Assembly (NCBI GenBank): GCA_022790755.1 | Contig: JAAVXR010000016.1 | Coordinates: forward strand, 23,253 to 87,252 | Direction of reading: 5' to 3' | DNA length: 64,000 nucleotides | DNA from: Hespellia sp. | Lineage (GTDB): Bacteria; Bacillota; Clostridia; Lachnospirales; Lachnospiraceae | Part shown: positions 1-13,238 of the stretch, one piece after another | How positions within the stretch are numbered: position 1 is the first letter of the stretch | How the letters are laid out: every line of letters starts with the position of its first letter | Notes under the pieces: generated by a model | Database searches by the model: none | Told to the model about the DNA's origin: nothing | The model's input: only the letters and a program-made list of their open reading frames with translations | Made by a program: the position numbers and the translations under genes

Positions 1-518
1 ATATTTTCTCGAAGTTTATGATTGCTTATCTGAGTTTCTTCCTGGCGTTGGCAATCGTGCAGGAACTGACGCCGATTCATGTGATTGATCTGCTTCCGCT
101 AAACGATGTATGGACGGTCTGCGGTTCCATTGCGATCATGCTTGCCGGAGCATATCCGTTGGTGAAAGTGTTGACCCGTGTGCTTGGAAAGCCGCTCGGA
201 AAAGTGGGAGAGAAGATTGGCATAAACGACGTGGCGGTTGCGGGATTAATTGCCTGTTGTGCAAATTCGATACCAGCGTATAACATGCTGAAGGATATGG
301 ATAATAAAGGAAAGGTAATCAACATAGCATTTGCCTGCTGTGCAGCGTTTGCGATAGGAGATCATTTGGGATTCTGTGCAGGTGTGGAGCCAGATTTGGT
401 GGCGGCTATGGTAGTTGCGAAGATTGCAGGTGGCGTGCTTTGTATTATTTCGGCGATGATCTTTATTAATCTGAATAAGAGTCAGATGGAAGATGTTCCG
501 AAGGGAGACGTTGCATAA
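1..518 (+). CDS. eutH: Ethanolamine permease EutH, C-terminal part (5' end truncated by window)
   Basis: ORF open from the left edge; ANSIPAYNMLKDMDNKGKVINIAFACCAAFAIGDHLGFCAGVEPD is characteristic of EutH. Confidence 0.88.
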   Translation, partial: IFSKFMIAYLSFFLALAIVQELTPIHVIDLLPLNDVWTVCGSIAIMLAGAYPLVKVLTRVLGKPLGKVGEKIGINDVAVAGLIACCANSIPAYNMLKDMDNKGKVINIAFACCAAFAIGDHLGFCAGVEPDLVAAMVVAKIAGGVLCIISAMIFINLNKSQMEDVPKGDVA

Positions 519-524
519 GGAAGG

Positions 525-1556
525 TTGTTTATGAGCTTTCAACATACATCATCGAATAAAAAATATATTTTGATATTGATGGCAGTGATTGCGCTGGCAG
601 GCGTTTTGTATGTGGTGACAGGAGGCGCGTTAGACTTCTCCAGGCTGGGAAAGACGGAGAAGTTGCCCACTGACAAAGAGGAAAACCTTGCGTATGGTCT
701 TGCGTATCGTCCTGCTTCCGATCATGTTCTGGAGCGGGATGGAATTGTTCTGAAAAGCTTCGGGACGATGTTGAGGGCGCAGGATCTGGAGAGCGGCGTC
801 TGTCTGGATGCCGCAAGTATAGAAGAACGCAGTGAGAAGCCGATCCAAAGGTTTTCGGAATACGTAGGATATTTTTATCTGTACGATGGAGAGACTGTGT
901 ATCGGACGACGGTGAGCGGGGATAAATTAAGAGCAACCGTCGAAGATTGTCTCAAATTTGAGCCGATGGGGGATTATATTTATTCCCTGAAAATGGAACG
1001 GGGAGAAAAAAAGCTGTTTCGGTGTTCCATCGTGGGTACTTACGAAAAAAGGCTTTTTAAGGAATCGGTGGAAGATTTCTGGGCTTATGGAGGAAACCTG
1101 TTGTTGCAGTTGGAAGACGGTCGATATCGTTGGTATGATGTGATTACGCAGGAGACGGTGGAACATACCCTGCCGGATACAGCCAGGGAGATCGCGCTGG
1201 AGGGAGAGCATATTTTCTACCTTGCTGCGGATGAAACGACGAAGCATACCGTTTTATATCGACGGCCCTGCAATCTGCAGGAAGATAAGGCGCTTCCATT
1301 TTCTTCTGTGGGGGATTATTGTGCGGCGGAGGGACGAATCGGAGCGAACGTTCAAAAAGAAGATGGAAAAAATTATGCCGCCTGGTGCCAGGCAGAGGGT
1401 GGAGAAGTCAGCATGTTTGGACAGAAAGAGTTTTCAGCGGAAAGCGAGGTCGATATCTCCTCGAAACATCTTTTTGTGACGGAACCGGACGGTACGACTT
1501 ATTATACGCCGCTGGAGAAGGAAGAATGGAGTATTTTATTCGATGATGTAGGGTAA
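525..1556 (+). CDS. Hypothetical protein with N-terminal TM helix
   Basis: 343-aa ORF directly after eutH, N-terminal hydrophobic helix (YILILMAVIALAGVLYVVTGG); likely start at 531. Confidence 0.7.
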   Translation: MFMSFQHTSSNKKYILILMAVIALAGVLYVVTGGALDFSRLGKTEKLPTDKEENLAYGLAYRPASDHVLERDGIVLKSFGTMLRAQDLESGVCLDAASIEERSEKPIQRFSEYVGYFYLYDGETVYRTTVSGDKLRATVEDCLKFEPMGDYIYSLKMERGEKKLFRCSIVGTYEKRLFKESVEDFWAYGGNLLLQLEDGRYRWYDVITQETVEHTLPDTAREIALEGEHIFYLAADETTKHTVLYRRPCNLQEDKALPFSSVGDYCAAEGRIGANVQKEDGKNYAAWCQAEGGEVSMFGQKEFSAESEVDISSKHLFVTEPDGTTYYTPLEKEEWSILFDDVG

Positions 1557-1599
1557 AAGCTTTTCAAAGCGATAGATTTCGTGGAAAAGGAGGTATCCT

Positions 1600-3117
1600 A
1601 TGAATAAATTGATAGCGGGAATTGATCTCGGCACGACAGCCCTGAAGATCGCGATTTTTGATACGCAGGGGAAAATGCTGGGAAACGCTACGTTAGAATA
1701 TAAGCTTTACACACCGCAGAGTTATTTTGTGGAATCCGATCCGACCGTATATATGGATGCGATCGAAAAAGGATTTGCAAAACTTTCTGAGAAAGGAATC
1801 CATCTAAAAGAAGTAGTGGCGATTGGATTTTCTCTGCAGAGCGAGACGATGTTCTTTGTGGATGAACATTGTAAACCGCTTCGCAACTCCATCAGTTGGA
1901 TGGATAACAGGGCGGTGAAGCAGTCAGAATATCTGACAGAGAAGTATGGAGATGATTTATGCTATAAGCATACCGGGCAGGTGAGCTGGGGTGCAAACTG
2001 GCCGATGGCGAAAGCGCTTTGGGTAAAGGAAAACGAACCGGAAGTGTTTGCAAAGACGAAAAAGATACTTCTGATTGAAGACTTCATTATTTATCAGCTG
2101 ACCGGGCGCTACGTATCCGATTGTTCGATGCTTTGCTCTACATTGTATTGGGATATTACGACAAAGAAATACTGGCAGCCGATGCTAGAAGAACTTGGAA
2201 TGACGGAAGAAAATTTCCCGGAAATACTGGAGCCGGGAGAGGTTGCCGGAGTGATTCTGCCGGAAATGGCGGAAAAGTTGGGCTTAAGTCCAGATGTTCA
2301 GGTTTGTACGGGAGCCATGGACAATGCGATTGGCGCCGTCGGCGTCGGGGCGGTTCGTCCGGGCATGTTTTCTGAAAGTATCGGTTCGACATTGGCGGTA
2401 TGCGTACCGACGGACAAGATTGTCTATGATTACAATCGTCAGATGCCGGTTCATTACTATCCGATCAAAGACACTTATATGATGCATACATTTACGTCGG
2501 GTGGAATCTGTCTGCGCTGGTATCGGGATCATTTCTGCCAGTTTGAAATTACGACTGCAGAAATGACAGGAGAAGATAGCTATGATTTGCTGACAAAGCA
2601 GGCGCTTCAGACGCCGCCGGGTGCCGATGGCTTAAGTTTTCTGCCGCATTTGAGCGGTTCTCTGGCGCCGGATGTGAATCCACATGCAACGGGAGTGTTC
2701 TTTGGAATCACGATGGTACATGGAAAAGGCCATTTTATTCGCGCGATTATGGAATCACTCGGCTATCTGGTGCGCCGTAATATGGAAGCTTTGTCGGCGA
2801 TGGGAATTGAAGTGGATGAAGTGAGGGCATTTGGAGGCGGCTCCAAGAGTCCGGTCTGGAATCAGATCAAAGCGGATATTTTGCAGAAACCAATCTGTGT
2901 TACGAGCAGCAAAGAAGCGGCTTGTCTGGGAGCGGCTATTTTGGCCGGCAAGGCGGTTGGTCTCTTTGACAGCGTGGAGAGCGCGAGTGAAAGTATGGTA
3001 GAAGTGATTGCACGTTACGAGCCGAATCCGGCGAATGAGGAAATATATGACCAGGGATATGCGGTGTATAAAAAGATGCAGGAAGACTGTGCTGCTCTGT
3101 TTGAGATGGTGGCGTAG
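1600..3117 (+). CDS. FGGY-family carbohydrate kinase (gluconokinase/xylulokinase-like)
   Basis: GIDLGTTALKIAIFD N-terminus, GAMDNAIGAVGVG, AFGGGSKSPVWNQIKADI; RBS aaggagg. Confidence 0.9.
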   Translation: MNKLIAGIDLGTTALKIAIFDTQGKMLGNATLEYKLYTPQSYFVESDPTVYMDAIEKGFAKLSEKGIHLKEVVAIGFSLQSETMFFVDEHCKPLRNSISWMDNRAVKQSEYLTEKYGDDLCYKHTGQVSWGANWPMAKALWVKENEPEVFAKTKKILLIEDFIIYQLTGRYVSDCSMLCSTLYWDITTKKYWQPMLEELGMTEENFPEILEPGEVAGVILPEMAEKLGLSPDVQVCTGAMDNAIGAVGVGAVRPGMFSESIGSTLAVCVPTDKIVYDYNRQMPVHYYPIKDTYMMHTFTSGGICLRWYRDHFCQFEITTAEMTGEDSYDLLTKQALQTPPGADGLSFLPHLSGSLAPDVNPHATGVFFGITMVHGKGHFIRAIMESLGYLVRRNMEALSAMGIEVDEVRAFGGGSKSPVWNQIKADILQKPICVTSSKEAACLGAAILAGKAVGLFDSVESASESMVEVIARYEPNPANEEIYDQGYAVYKKMQEDCAALFEMVA

Positions 3118-3126
3118 TAAGGTGGA

Positions 3127-3170
3127 AATGCAGACATCAATCGAAGCGAAGGTTGGTGTCTGCATTTTTT
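3127..3170 (+). terminator. Rho-independent terminator after FGGY kinase
   Basis: aatgcagacatcaa...ttggtgtctgcatttttta stem plus T-run. Confidence 0.8.
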
Positions 3171-3181
3171 ATTCGAACATT

Positions 3182-3784
3182 TTATAATTCTTCTGTCTTG
3201 AAGGTTGTATACCCCTCGTAGTAATAGCTGTGGTCGATACCTTTCATATAGACTTCTCGGCTGCCTATTTCATCGGTTAGGGCTTCTTTGAGAAAATGCT
3301 TGATTTCAATATCTCTGATTGGACTGCGCTCCATCGCAAGCAGATAATCTTCTTTGTCAATTTTGCTCCAATCAACAACCTTTCTGAGTTCGGTTTTCAA
3401 GATGTGGTCAAGCCAAATACGGGTACTGCGACCGTTTCCCTCTCTGAACGGGTGGGCAATGTTCATTTCAACATACTTTTCTATGATCTCATCGAATGTA
3501 GATTGCGGCATTTTATCAATATTTTCGAGCGCAACCTGTAAATACATAAGCGGTGCAAAGCGGAAATTACCTTTTGCAAGATTTACTGTGCGGATTTTTC
3601 CTGCAAAGTCGTAAATATCCTCAAACAAGAACTGGTGAATTGCCTGTAAAGTGGAAAATTTACCAGCAGGAAGGAGAGCTAAAATATCTTTTTCAAAGAG
3701 CATTGCAGCTTTTTTCTTACTAATACGTTCTTCCTCACGGAAAAGATCGGCGGAGCTTGTAAGTCCCAATTTATTTGCAAGCAT
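3182..3784 (-). CDS. Fic family protein (putative AMPylase, class III-like)
   Basis: Canonical Fic motif HPFREGNGRSTRIWLD; C-terminal SYYYEGY resembling the inhibitory (S/T)xxxE(G/N) motif. Confidence 0.92.
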   Translation of the reverse strand: MLANKLGLTSSADLFREEERISKKKAAMLFEKDILALLPAGKFSTLQAIHQFLFEDIYDFAGKIRTVNLAKGNFRFAPLMYLQVALENIDKMPQSTFDEIIEKYVEMNIAHPFREGNGRSTRIWLDHILKTELRKVVDWSKIDKEDYLLAMERSPIRDIEIKHFLKEALTDEIGSREVYMKGIDHSYYYEGYTTFKTEEL

Positions 3785-3957
3785 AGGAATCTCCTCAAAA
3801 ATAGGTTTCGATACAATTGTACAAATGTATTATATCATATAAAAGCTGTTGAGGTCAAAAGTGGCCTTCATTTCCCTGACTTTTTTAACCAATAGACCTA
3901 GACATTTTGGGAAAATCGTGACATAATGGTGAACAAAGAATTTTTTCTGATTCATTT

Positions 3958-4269
3958 ATGGAAAGGCATCGGCGAATGAAGTACAATGGAAGTGTTTATC
4001 GATCTTTTGTTTTGATTACACAATTGGGACTGAGTATGCTTGTTCCCATTTTTTTATGTACTTTTATTGGAGGATTTCTAGAGGACCAATTTCAGATTCC
4101 TGTGACATTGCCGCTGATTATTCTGGGGATTCTTGCAGGGATACGGAACACATATGTCATTGTCAGAAATGTACTAAAAGGTCAGAAAGATCGGGTGCGT
4201 GATATCCCATCCGGGCTCGGCTCTTCAGTATCTGAAAGGAAGGAAGAGGGAGATGTCAGAGACAACTGA
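3958..4269 (+). CDS. AtpZ/AtpI-family F1Fo-ATPase accessory membrane protein
   Basis: 103 aa, two TM helices, first gene of the atp operon. Confidence 0.7.
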   Translation: MERHRRMKYNGSVYRSFVLITQLGLSMLVPIFLCTFIGGFLEDQFQIPVTLPLIILGILAGIRNTYVIVRNVLKGQKDRVRDIPSGLGSSVSERKEEGDVRDN

Positions 4270-4651
4270 TGTAAAAACAGTGGGGAGAGAAATGATTCTT
4301 ATTATGGTGGCATTTGGTTTGCTGGTGCAGACGATACTTTTGCTGTTTCCAGATAAGATGTATCATTCTCTGGGACTCTGGGCAGGAATTGCCATTGGAA
4401 TCGCTTCTTCGATTCATATGCGAGTTTCGCTGGAAGATGCAATGGAACAGGATGAAGATGGAGCGGTCAAATATGTTCGGTCACGTTTCGTGATTCGTTA
4501 TCTGGTAACGGCAGTGGTATTGGCAGCCGTTATCTATCTACGGATTGGAAGTATTGTGACGGTGCTGATTGGAATCGTTGGTCTGAAGATTTCCGCGTAT
4601 TTGCAGCCGATCATTCATAAATTGTTAGTAAAATTCAAAAATAACGAGTAA
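4253..4651 (+). CDS. ATP synthase protein I-like membrane protein
   Basis: Likely start ATG 4253 (MSETTDVKTVG) after ggaagagggag; 4 TM helices; immediately upstream of atpB. Confidence 0.7.
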   Translation: MSETTDVKTVGREMILIMVAFGLLVQTILLLFPDKMYHSLGLWAGIAIGIASSIHMRVSLEDAMEQDEDGAVKYVRSRFVIRYLVTAVVLAAVIYLRIGSIVTVLIGIVGLKISAYLQPIIHKLLVKFKNNE

Positions 4652-4664
4652 AGGAGGAGATTGT

Positions 4665-5378
4665 GTGGGGAATGGCTATGGTATATTGGCCGCTTCAGAT
4701 GTAGACTTTATGATTCACGGTCTTTTGAAGTTTCGTCTGTTTGGCCAGGAGTTGTGGCTGACTACAACCCATGTCAGTGTGCTGATCGTAATGACAGGAC
4801 TGCTCATTTTTGCGATTGTCGTTCGATGTAAACTTAAGGACACGGAAGGCAGACCAGGAGCCCTGCAGAATATAGCAGAGCTTATTGTGGAGTCGCTGGA
4901 CAACATGGTTGCAGGCAGCATGGGAACAAAAGGCAAGAAGTACCGGAATTATATTGGTGTGCTGTTCCTATTTATTCTGTTTAGCAATTTATCGGGACTT
5001 CTCGGGTTGCGTCCCCCTACGGCAGACTTTGGCGTGACGTTTCCATTGGGACTGATTACGTTTGGAATCATCCAATACAATAACGTGAAATGGAATAAGT
5101 TTGGAGCGGTGAAATCTTTATTTGAACCGATCCCATTGTTTTTCCCGATTAATTTAATCGGAGAGCTTGCGGTTCCGTTTTCGTTGTCGTTGCGTCTGTT
5201 CGGAAATATCATGTCTGGAACGGTAATGATGGCGCTGATTTACGGATTATTGTCTAAAATCGCCATTGGATGGCCCGGATTTTTGCATATTTATTTTGAT
5301 ATTTTTTCCGGATGTATTCAGACATATGTATTCTGTATGTTGACAATGGTATTTACTGTTGACAAGATGGGCGATTGA
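4665..5378 (+). CDS. atpB: F-type ATP synthase subunit a
   Basis: GELAVPFSLSLRLFGNIMSGTVMMALIY signature. Confidence 0.95.
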   Translation: MGNGYGILAASDVDFMIHGLLKFRLFGQELWLTTTHVSVLIVMTGLLIFAIVVRCKLKDTEGRPGALQNIAELIVESLDNMVAGSMGTKGKKYRNYIGVLFLFILFSNLSGLLGLRPPTADFGVTFPLGLITFGIIQYNNVKWNKFGAVKSLFEPIPLFFPINLIGELAVPFSLSLRLFGNIMSGTVMMALIYGLLSKIAIGWPGFLHIYFDIFSGCIQTYVFCMLTMVFTVDKMGD

Positions 5379-5420
5379 AGTTGTTTGTAAACTGCATATA
5401 ATTAAGTGCAGAAAATATAA

Positions 5421-5726
<306 letters not shown>

Positions 5727-5797
5727 GAGACGCGGGTTTTGGTCGCAGAAATGGCGGCCGTTTCAATTGAGGATGAACAGATAAAGGAGGCGAAATC

Positions 5798-6300
5798 TTG
5801 GAACGCTTATTTAACCTGGATCCACAGTTACTTTTTGACGCTTCAGTGCTTGCGATCAGTATGTTTGTACTGTTTACATTTCTGTCTTATCTGCTGTTCA
5901 ATCCGGTCCGGTCACTTTTGGAAAAGAGGAGACAACGGATTGCGGATGCTCAGGAGGAAGCAAAGAACGAACGGACAGAGGCAATCGCATACAAAGAGGA
6001 GTATGAGGCGAAACTAAAAGAAGTGGATAAAGAAGCACAGGAGATTCTAAGTGAAGCCCGGAAAAAAGCGCTGAAAAATGAAAATCAGATAGTTGCGGAG
6101 GCCAAAGAGGAGGCTGCCCGCATTATTGCGCGCGCGCAGAAGGAAGCTGAGCTTGAGAAAAAACGTGCATTAGATGATATGAAACAGGAAATGATAACCA
6201 TCGCATCCATGATGGCAGGAAAAGTCGTTGCGGCAAATATTGATACAACCGTGCAGGCAGGTCTGGTGGATGAGACGTTGAAAGAAATGGGTGAGAGCAC

Positions 6301-6313
<13 letters not shown>
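5798..6313 (+). CDS. atpF: F-type ATP synthase subunit b
   Basis: N-terminal TM then charged coiled coil; position in operon. Confidence 0.93.
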
Positions 6314-8387
<2,074 letters not shown>

Positions 8388-8403
8388 AGAGGAGGAATAG
8401 GCC

Positions 8404-9279
8404 ATGGCATCCATGAGAGATATCAAAAGACGCCGGGGAAGTATCCAAAGTACCCAGCAGATCACAAAGGCCATGAAGCTCGTTTCTACTGTGAAGCTGC
8501 AAAAAGCAAGGAGTCGTGCGGAAAGTTCAAAACCATATTTTGACTGTATGTATGCCACTATGATGTCCATGCTGACCAAAGCCGGTAACATTGATCATCC
8601 TTATTTAAAGGAGAACGGTTCTAAAAAAATCGGAATTGTTGTGGTGACGTCGAATCGTGGATTGGCGGGAGGTTACAATTCAAATGTAATTAAGCTGATC
8701 ACCGGAAACGACTTTCCAAAAGAAGATGTGCGGATCTATGCAGTAGGTTCCAAGGGCGTAGAAGGTCTTGTGCATAAAGGATATGAGATCGCTCAGGATT
8801 TTTCGGATGTGATTGAAGCGCCTGTATATGGGGATGCGAAGACGATCAGCGAAACGTTGCTGAAAGATTTTATGGATGGGGAGATCGGTTCGATTTACCT
8901 TGCATATACGTTCTTCAAAAATACGGTCAGTCATATTCCGAAGTTGATGAAACTGCTTCCTCTCACGGTGGAGGATGCACCGGAAGAAATGCAGACGACT
9001 GGTAATTCGGATGAGTCAAAGACGTTGATGGAATTTGAACCAGATGAGGAGGAAGCAATCGGGCTTCTGATTCCCAAATATATGACGAGCATACTCTACG
9101 GGGCCTTTGTGGAGGCGGTTGCCAGTGAAAATGGCGCGCGTATGCAGGCGATGGATTCTGCGACAAGCAATGCAGAAGAGATGATTGAAGCCTTGGGATT
9201 GATGTATAACAGAGCTCGTCAGGGAGCGATCACCCAGGAATTGACAGAAATTATAGCAGGTGCAGAAGCTTTGAATTAG
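8404..9279 (+). CDS. atpG: F-type ATP synthase subunit gamma
   Basis: MASMRDIKRRRGSIQSTQQITKAMKLVSTVKLQKA and C-terminal ATSNAEEMIEALGLMYNRARQGAITQELTEI. Confidence 0.97.
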   Translation: MASMRDIKRRRGSIQSTQQITKAMKLVSTVKLQKARSRAESSKPYFDCMYATMMSMLTKAGNIDHPYLKENGSKKIGIVVVTSNRGLAGGYNSNVIKLITGNDFPKEDVRIYAVGSKGVEGLVHKGYEIAQDFSDVIEAPVYGDAKTISETLLKDFMDGEIGSIYLAYTFFKNTVSHIPKLMKLLPLTVEDAPEEMQTTGNSDESKTLMEFEPDEEEAIGLLIPKYMTSILYGAFVEAVASENGARMQAMDSATSNAEEMIEALGLMYNRARQGAITQELTEIIAGAEALN

Positions 9280-9360
9280 AGGAATGGAGGGGACCGATCT
9301 CAGGTTTATTAGAGGTGGGAAGGAAGCCTTCACCCGATATGAAACAAAAAAATATTATGA

Positions 9361-10764
<1,404 letters not shown>

Positions 10765-10775
10765 GAGGGGATCCT

Positions 10776-11177
10776 ATGGCAGAAAATACATTTGAATTGA
10801 AAATCATCTCTCCGGACACAATGTTTTATGAAGGAAAAGCAGAGTTTCTGGAGTTTACGGCGACGACCGGCGAGATGGGTGTCTATGCGCAGCACGTGCC
10901 GACAACCGTGATTCTGGAGCCTTGCGTCATGCGGATTCACCAGAATGGTGAACTGAAGAAGGCGGCGATCATGGGCGGTTTTGTGGAGATTCTCAAAGAA
11001 CGGATTACTGTGATGGCGGAAGATGCGCAATGGCCGGATAGTATTGATGTGGAACGTGCGAAAAAAGCCGAGGAGCGTGCCAGAAAGCGGCTCGCAGATC
11101 GGGAGTCCGATATGGATGTCAAACGGGCAGAGATGGCACTGAAACGTTCCATTGCGCGGATTGAGACGACGCGGTGA
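10776..11177 (+). CDS. atpC: F-type ATP synthase subunit epsilon
   Basis: Epsilon-subunit beta-sandwich plus C-terminal helices; last gene of operon. Confidence 0.95.
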   Translation: MAENTFELKIISPDTMFYEGKAEFLEFTATTGEMGVYAQHVPTTVILEPCVMRIHQNGELKKAAIMGGFVEILKERITVMAEDAQWPDSIDVERAKKAEERARKRLADRESDMDVKRAEMALKRSIARIETTR

Positions 11178-11201
11178 TTGGAAACAGAATAAGATTAAGA
11201 T

Positions 11202-11262
11202 AAAATATCCTTTATAGAATCAGCAGTTGTAAGATGCTGGGGATTCTGTGGGGGATATTTTT
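11202..11262 (+). terminator. Terminator of atp operon
   Basis: aaaatatcctttatagaatc ... ggattctgtgggggatattttttt inverted repeat with T-run. Confidence 0.8.
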
Positions 11263-11274
11263 TGGTTGGGAGGG

Positions 11275-11511
11275 GCAAATTGCACAAATTGTATTCGGTT
11301 TTGTTCCGGGTTTCGAATCTAAGAGGCTCTAAATGTTCTGGTGGAAGATATTATAGTACGGACGCAACCGCCTTCAATGCGCCGTCCGTGGCGCAGATCG
11401 GGCTTTCGCCGGCGTCCGTGCCGGCGAATTGCTGAGGACTGGCAGAACATTAAGAGTCTCTAAGATTCTTCACAGTCACCAAACCGAATACAATTTGTGC
11501 AATTTGCTGGT
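11275..11511. repeat. Giant imperfect hairpin element A (~237 bp)
   Basis: Left arm caaattgcacaaattgtattcggttt...gaatctaagaggctctaaatgttctg pairs with right arm cagaacattaagagtctctaagattc...aaaccgaatacaatttgtgcaatttg. Confidence 0.9.
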
Positions 11512-11564
11512 CGCAAGTTTGAAAATTTCTCATAGGATCTGCAGTATCTTGGAGATATTGGACT

Positions 11565-11637
11565 CACCCATTGAAAGTTGTGAGGGTGCACTAGGCATTC
11601 CTGAATTCATGCCGCCTATCCGGCGGCGGACTTTTAA
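11565..11637 (-). repeat. Dispersed hairpin repeat copy E1
   Basis: Minus-strand gccgccggataggcggcatgaattcaggaatgcc...gtgcaccctcacaactttca aligns to copies at 12931, 25589 and (partly) 34501. Confidence 0.7.
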
Positions 11638-11782
11638 GGTAATTACGCAAATAATTTAATATTTACGTAATTTTTTGGGATATAGTTCTAATTTTATCAA
11701 ATAATTTTGTGGAAAACATAGAAAAAAATTGTGAATATTGCAACTGGAAGTAGACGGATGCTATAATATCCACATAAATAAA

Positions 11783-11798
11783 ACGTAAAGGTTTACGT
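11783..11798. promoter_or_regulatory. Putative LacI-family operator upstream of LacI regulator
   Basis: acgtaaaggtttacgt dyad just upstream of 11827 gene. Confidence 0.55.
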
Positions 11799-11826
11799 AA
11801 TGTCGTAAGAGGAAAAGAATTCTATT

Positions 11827-12831
11827 ATGAAAACAAAGATTTCCATAAAAGAGATTGCGGCACAGGCGGATGTCTCGATCGCAACAGTATCCAGAGTGGT
11901 CAACCAGAAAGGCGGATATTCGGCGGAGACGGAGCAACTGGTTAAGCGGGTGATCAAGGAGAGTGGATATACACCAAATCTGATGGCAAAAGGACTTCGT
12001 ACCAGCCAGAATGCAATCATTGGGATCTTAATCCCAGATATAGCAAATGAATATTTTTCTAGTCTTGTTCTGGAATTGCAGAAAGAATTTTTTCAAAACG
12101 GATATTTGACGATGGTGTGCAATTCCGATGAAAATTTTGAGCTAGAGAAAGATTATCTAAAGGCGATGGTTGGGCAGCAGGTGAGTGGAATCGTGCTCGT
12201 CTCCGGAACAGAATTGAGTTTGAAGCCAACGGGAATTCCGACTGTATATGTGGGAAGAAAGCCCCGTGGGAGTTCCGGAAATGAAAGAGACATTGTATTC
12301 ATAGAATCCGATAATATAGAGGGCGGCTATCTTGCAACAAAGGAACTCTTAGACAAAGGATGCAAAAAGATCGCGTTTTTGACAGACATATTGCGGGGAA
12401 GCAGCAAGGTAGAGCGATTTCAGGGATATTGTAGTGCGCTGATGGAAGCAGGGATAGAGATGAATCCATCAATGGTTTTGAAGGTTGATAAGATAGAAGA
12501 AGAGAAAGCGAAAGAAGTCGTAAATCAGGCATTGACTGGGGGAATCCGAATGGATGGGATCGTATGTGCGACGGACATTCTGGCAATTGGAGCGATCACG
12601 GCATTGGAAGAAAGGGGCGTCTTCGTCCCAGAAGAGATCAAAGTGACTGGATTTGATGATATTAGCGCATCGCGGTATTTCCGGGTTCCGATTACAACGG
12701 TTCATCAGTATAATGATAAAATGGCAAAGGCGATCTCAGAGATGCTGATGTGTTTGATGAAGGGAGAAAAAATTGTGGATAATCGAAAAATCATTCCAGT
12801 TTCTCTGATTCAAAGAAAATCTTCGGAATAA
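11827..12831 (+). CDS. LacI family transcriptional regulator
   Basis: ISIKEIAAQADVSIATVSRVVNQKGGYSAET HTH and periplasmic-binding-like domain. Confidence 0.95.
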   Translation: MKTKISIKEIAAQADVSIATVSRVVNQKGGYSAETEQLVKRVIKESGYTPNLMAKGLRTSQNAIIGILIPDIANEYFSSLVLELQKEFFQNGYLTMVCNSDENFELEKDYLKAMVGQQVSGIVLVSGTELSLKPTGIPTVYVGRKPRGSSGNERDIVFIESDNIEGGYLATKELLDKGCKKIAFLTDILRGSSKVERFQGYCSALMEAGIEMNPSMVLKVDKIEEEKAKEVVNQALTGGIRMDGIVCATDILAIGAITALEERGVFVPEEIKVTGFDDISASRYFRVPITTVHQYNDKMAKAISEMLMCLMKGEKIVDNRKIIPVSLIQRKSSE

Positions 12832-12913
12832 AAGCAACAATGTAGACGCTCTGGAAATATCCTGCCAAATGGACATCTGCATTCAGAATGCTAAAGAGGT
12901 TTATTTATAAAAT

Positions 12914-12929
12914 TAGTAAACGTTTACTA
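12914..12929. promoter_or_regulatory. Putative LacI-family operator
   Basis: Perfect 16-bp palindrome tagtaaacgtttacta. Confidence 0.7.
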
Positions 12930-12930
12930 T

Positions 12931-12997
12931 AAAGGTCAGCTGCCGAATAGGTAGCATAGGTTCAGGGATGCCAAATGTGCTCACATGCAGGTTTACC
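12931..12997 (+). repeat. Dispersed hairpin repeat copy E2
   Basis: aaaggtcagctgccgaataggtagcataggttcagggatgccaaatgtgctcacatgcaggttta. Confidence 0.75.
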
Positions 12998-13031
12998 TTT
13001 AATATTGGGAAAAAGGTGGTGATATGTAACA

Positions 13032-13170
13032 TTACCCAAAGGGTACACCGTAACACATGCTCCTATGGAGCTGGAAACCAGCAGAGCTGGTTTATAAGGG
13101 TTACCCAAAGGGCATACCGTAACACATGCTCCTGAGGAGCGGGGAACCAGCAAAGCTGGTTTATAAGGGT
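13032..13170 (+). repeat. Two-copy tandem repeat, ~69-bp period
   Basis: ttacccaaaggg(t/c)a(c/t)accgtaacacatgctcct..gag..ggaaccagca(g/a)agctggtttataaggg repeated at 13032 and 13101. Confidence 0.92.
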
Positions 13171-13176
13171 TCATTC

Positions 13177-13192
13177 AAGTAAACGTTTTCTT
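13177..13192. promoter_or_regulatory. Second putative LacI-family operator upstream of ThuA-like gene
   Basis: aagtaaacgttttctt resembles palindrome at 12914. Confidence 0.55.
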
Positions 13193-13238
13193 ATTATAAA
13201 TATATCATATAAAATTGAAAATATGGAGGAATGATAAT

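Noticed and set aside
13032-13170. CRISPR array
   Set aside because: Only two contiguous tandem units with no spacers and no cas genes in the window
12962-13174. 70-aa minus-strand ORF with internal repeats (NPYKPALLV...)
   Set aside because: Simply the translation of the 69-bp tandem repeat; period divisible by 3 keeps the frame open
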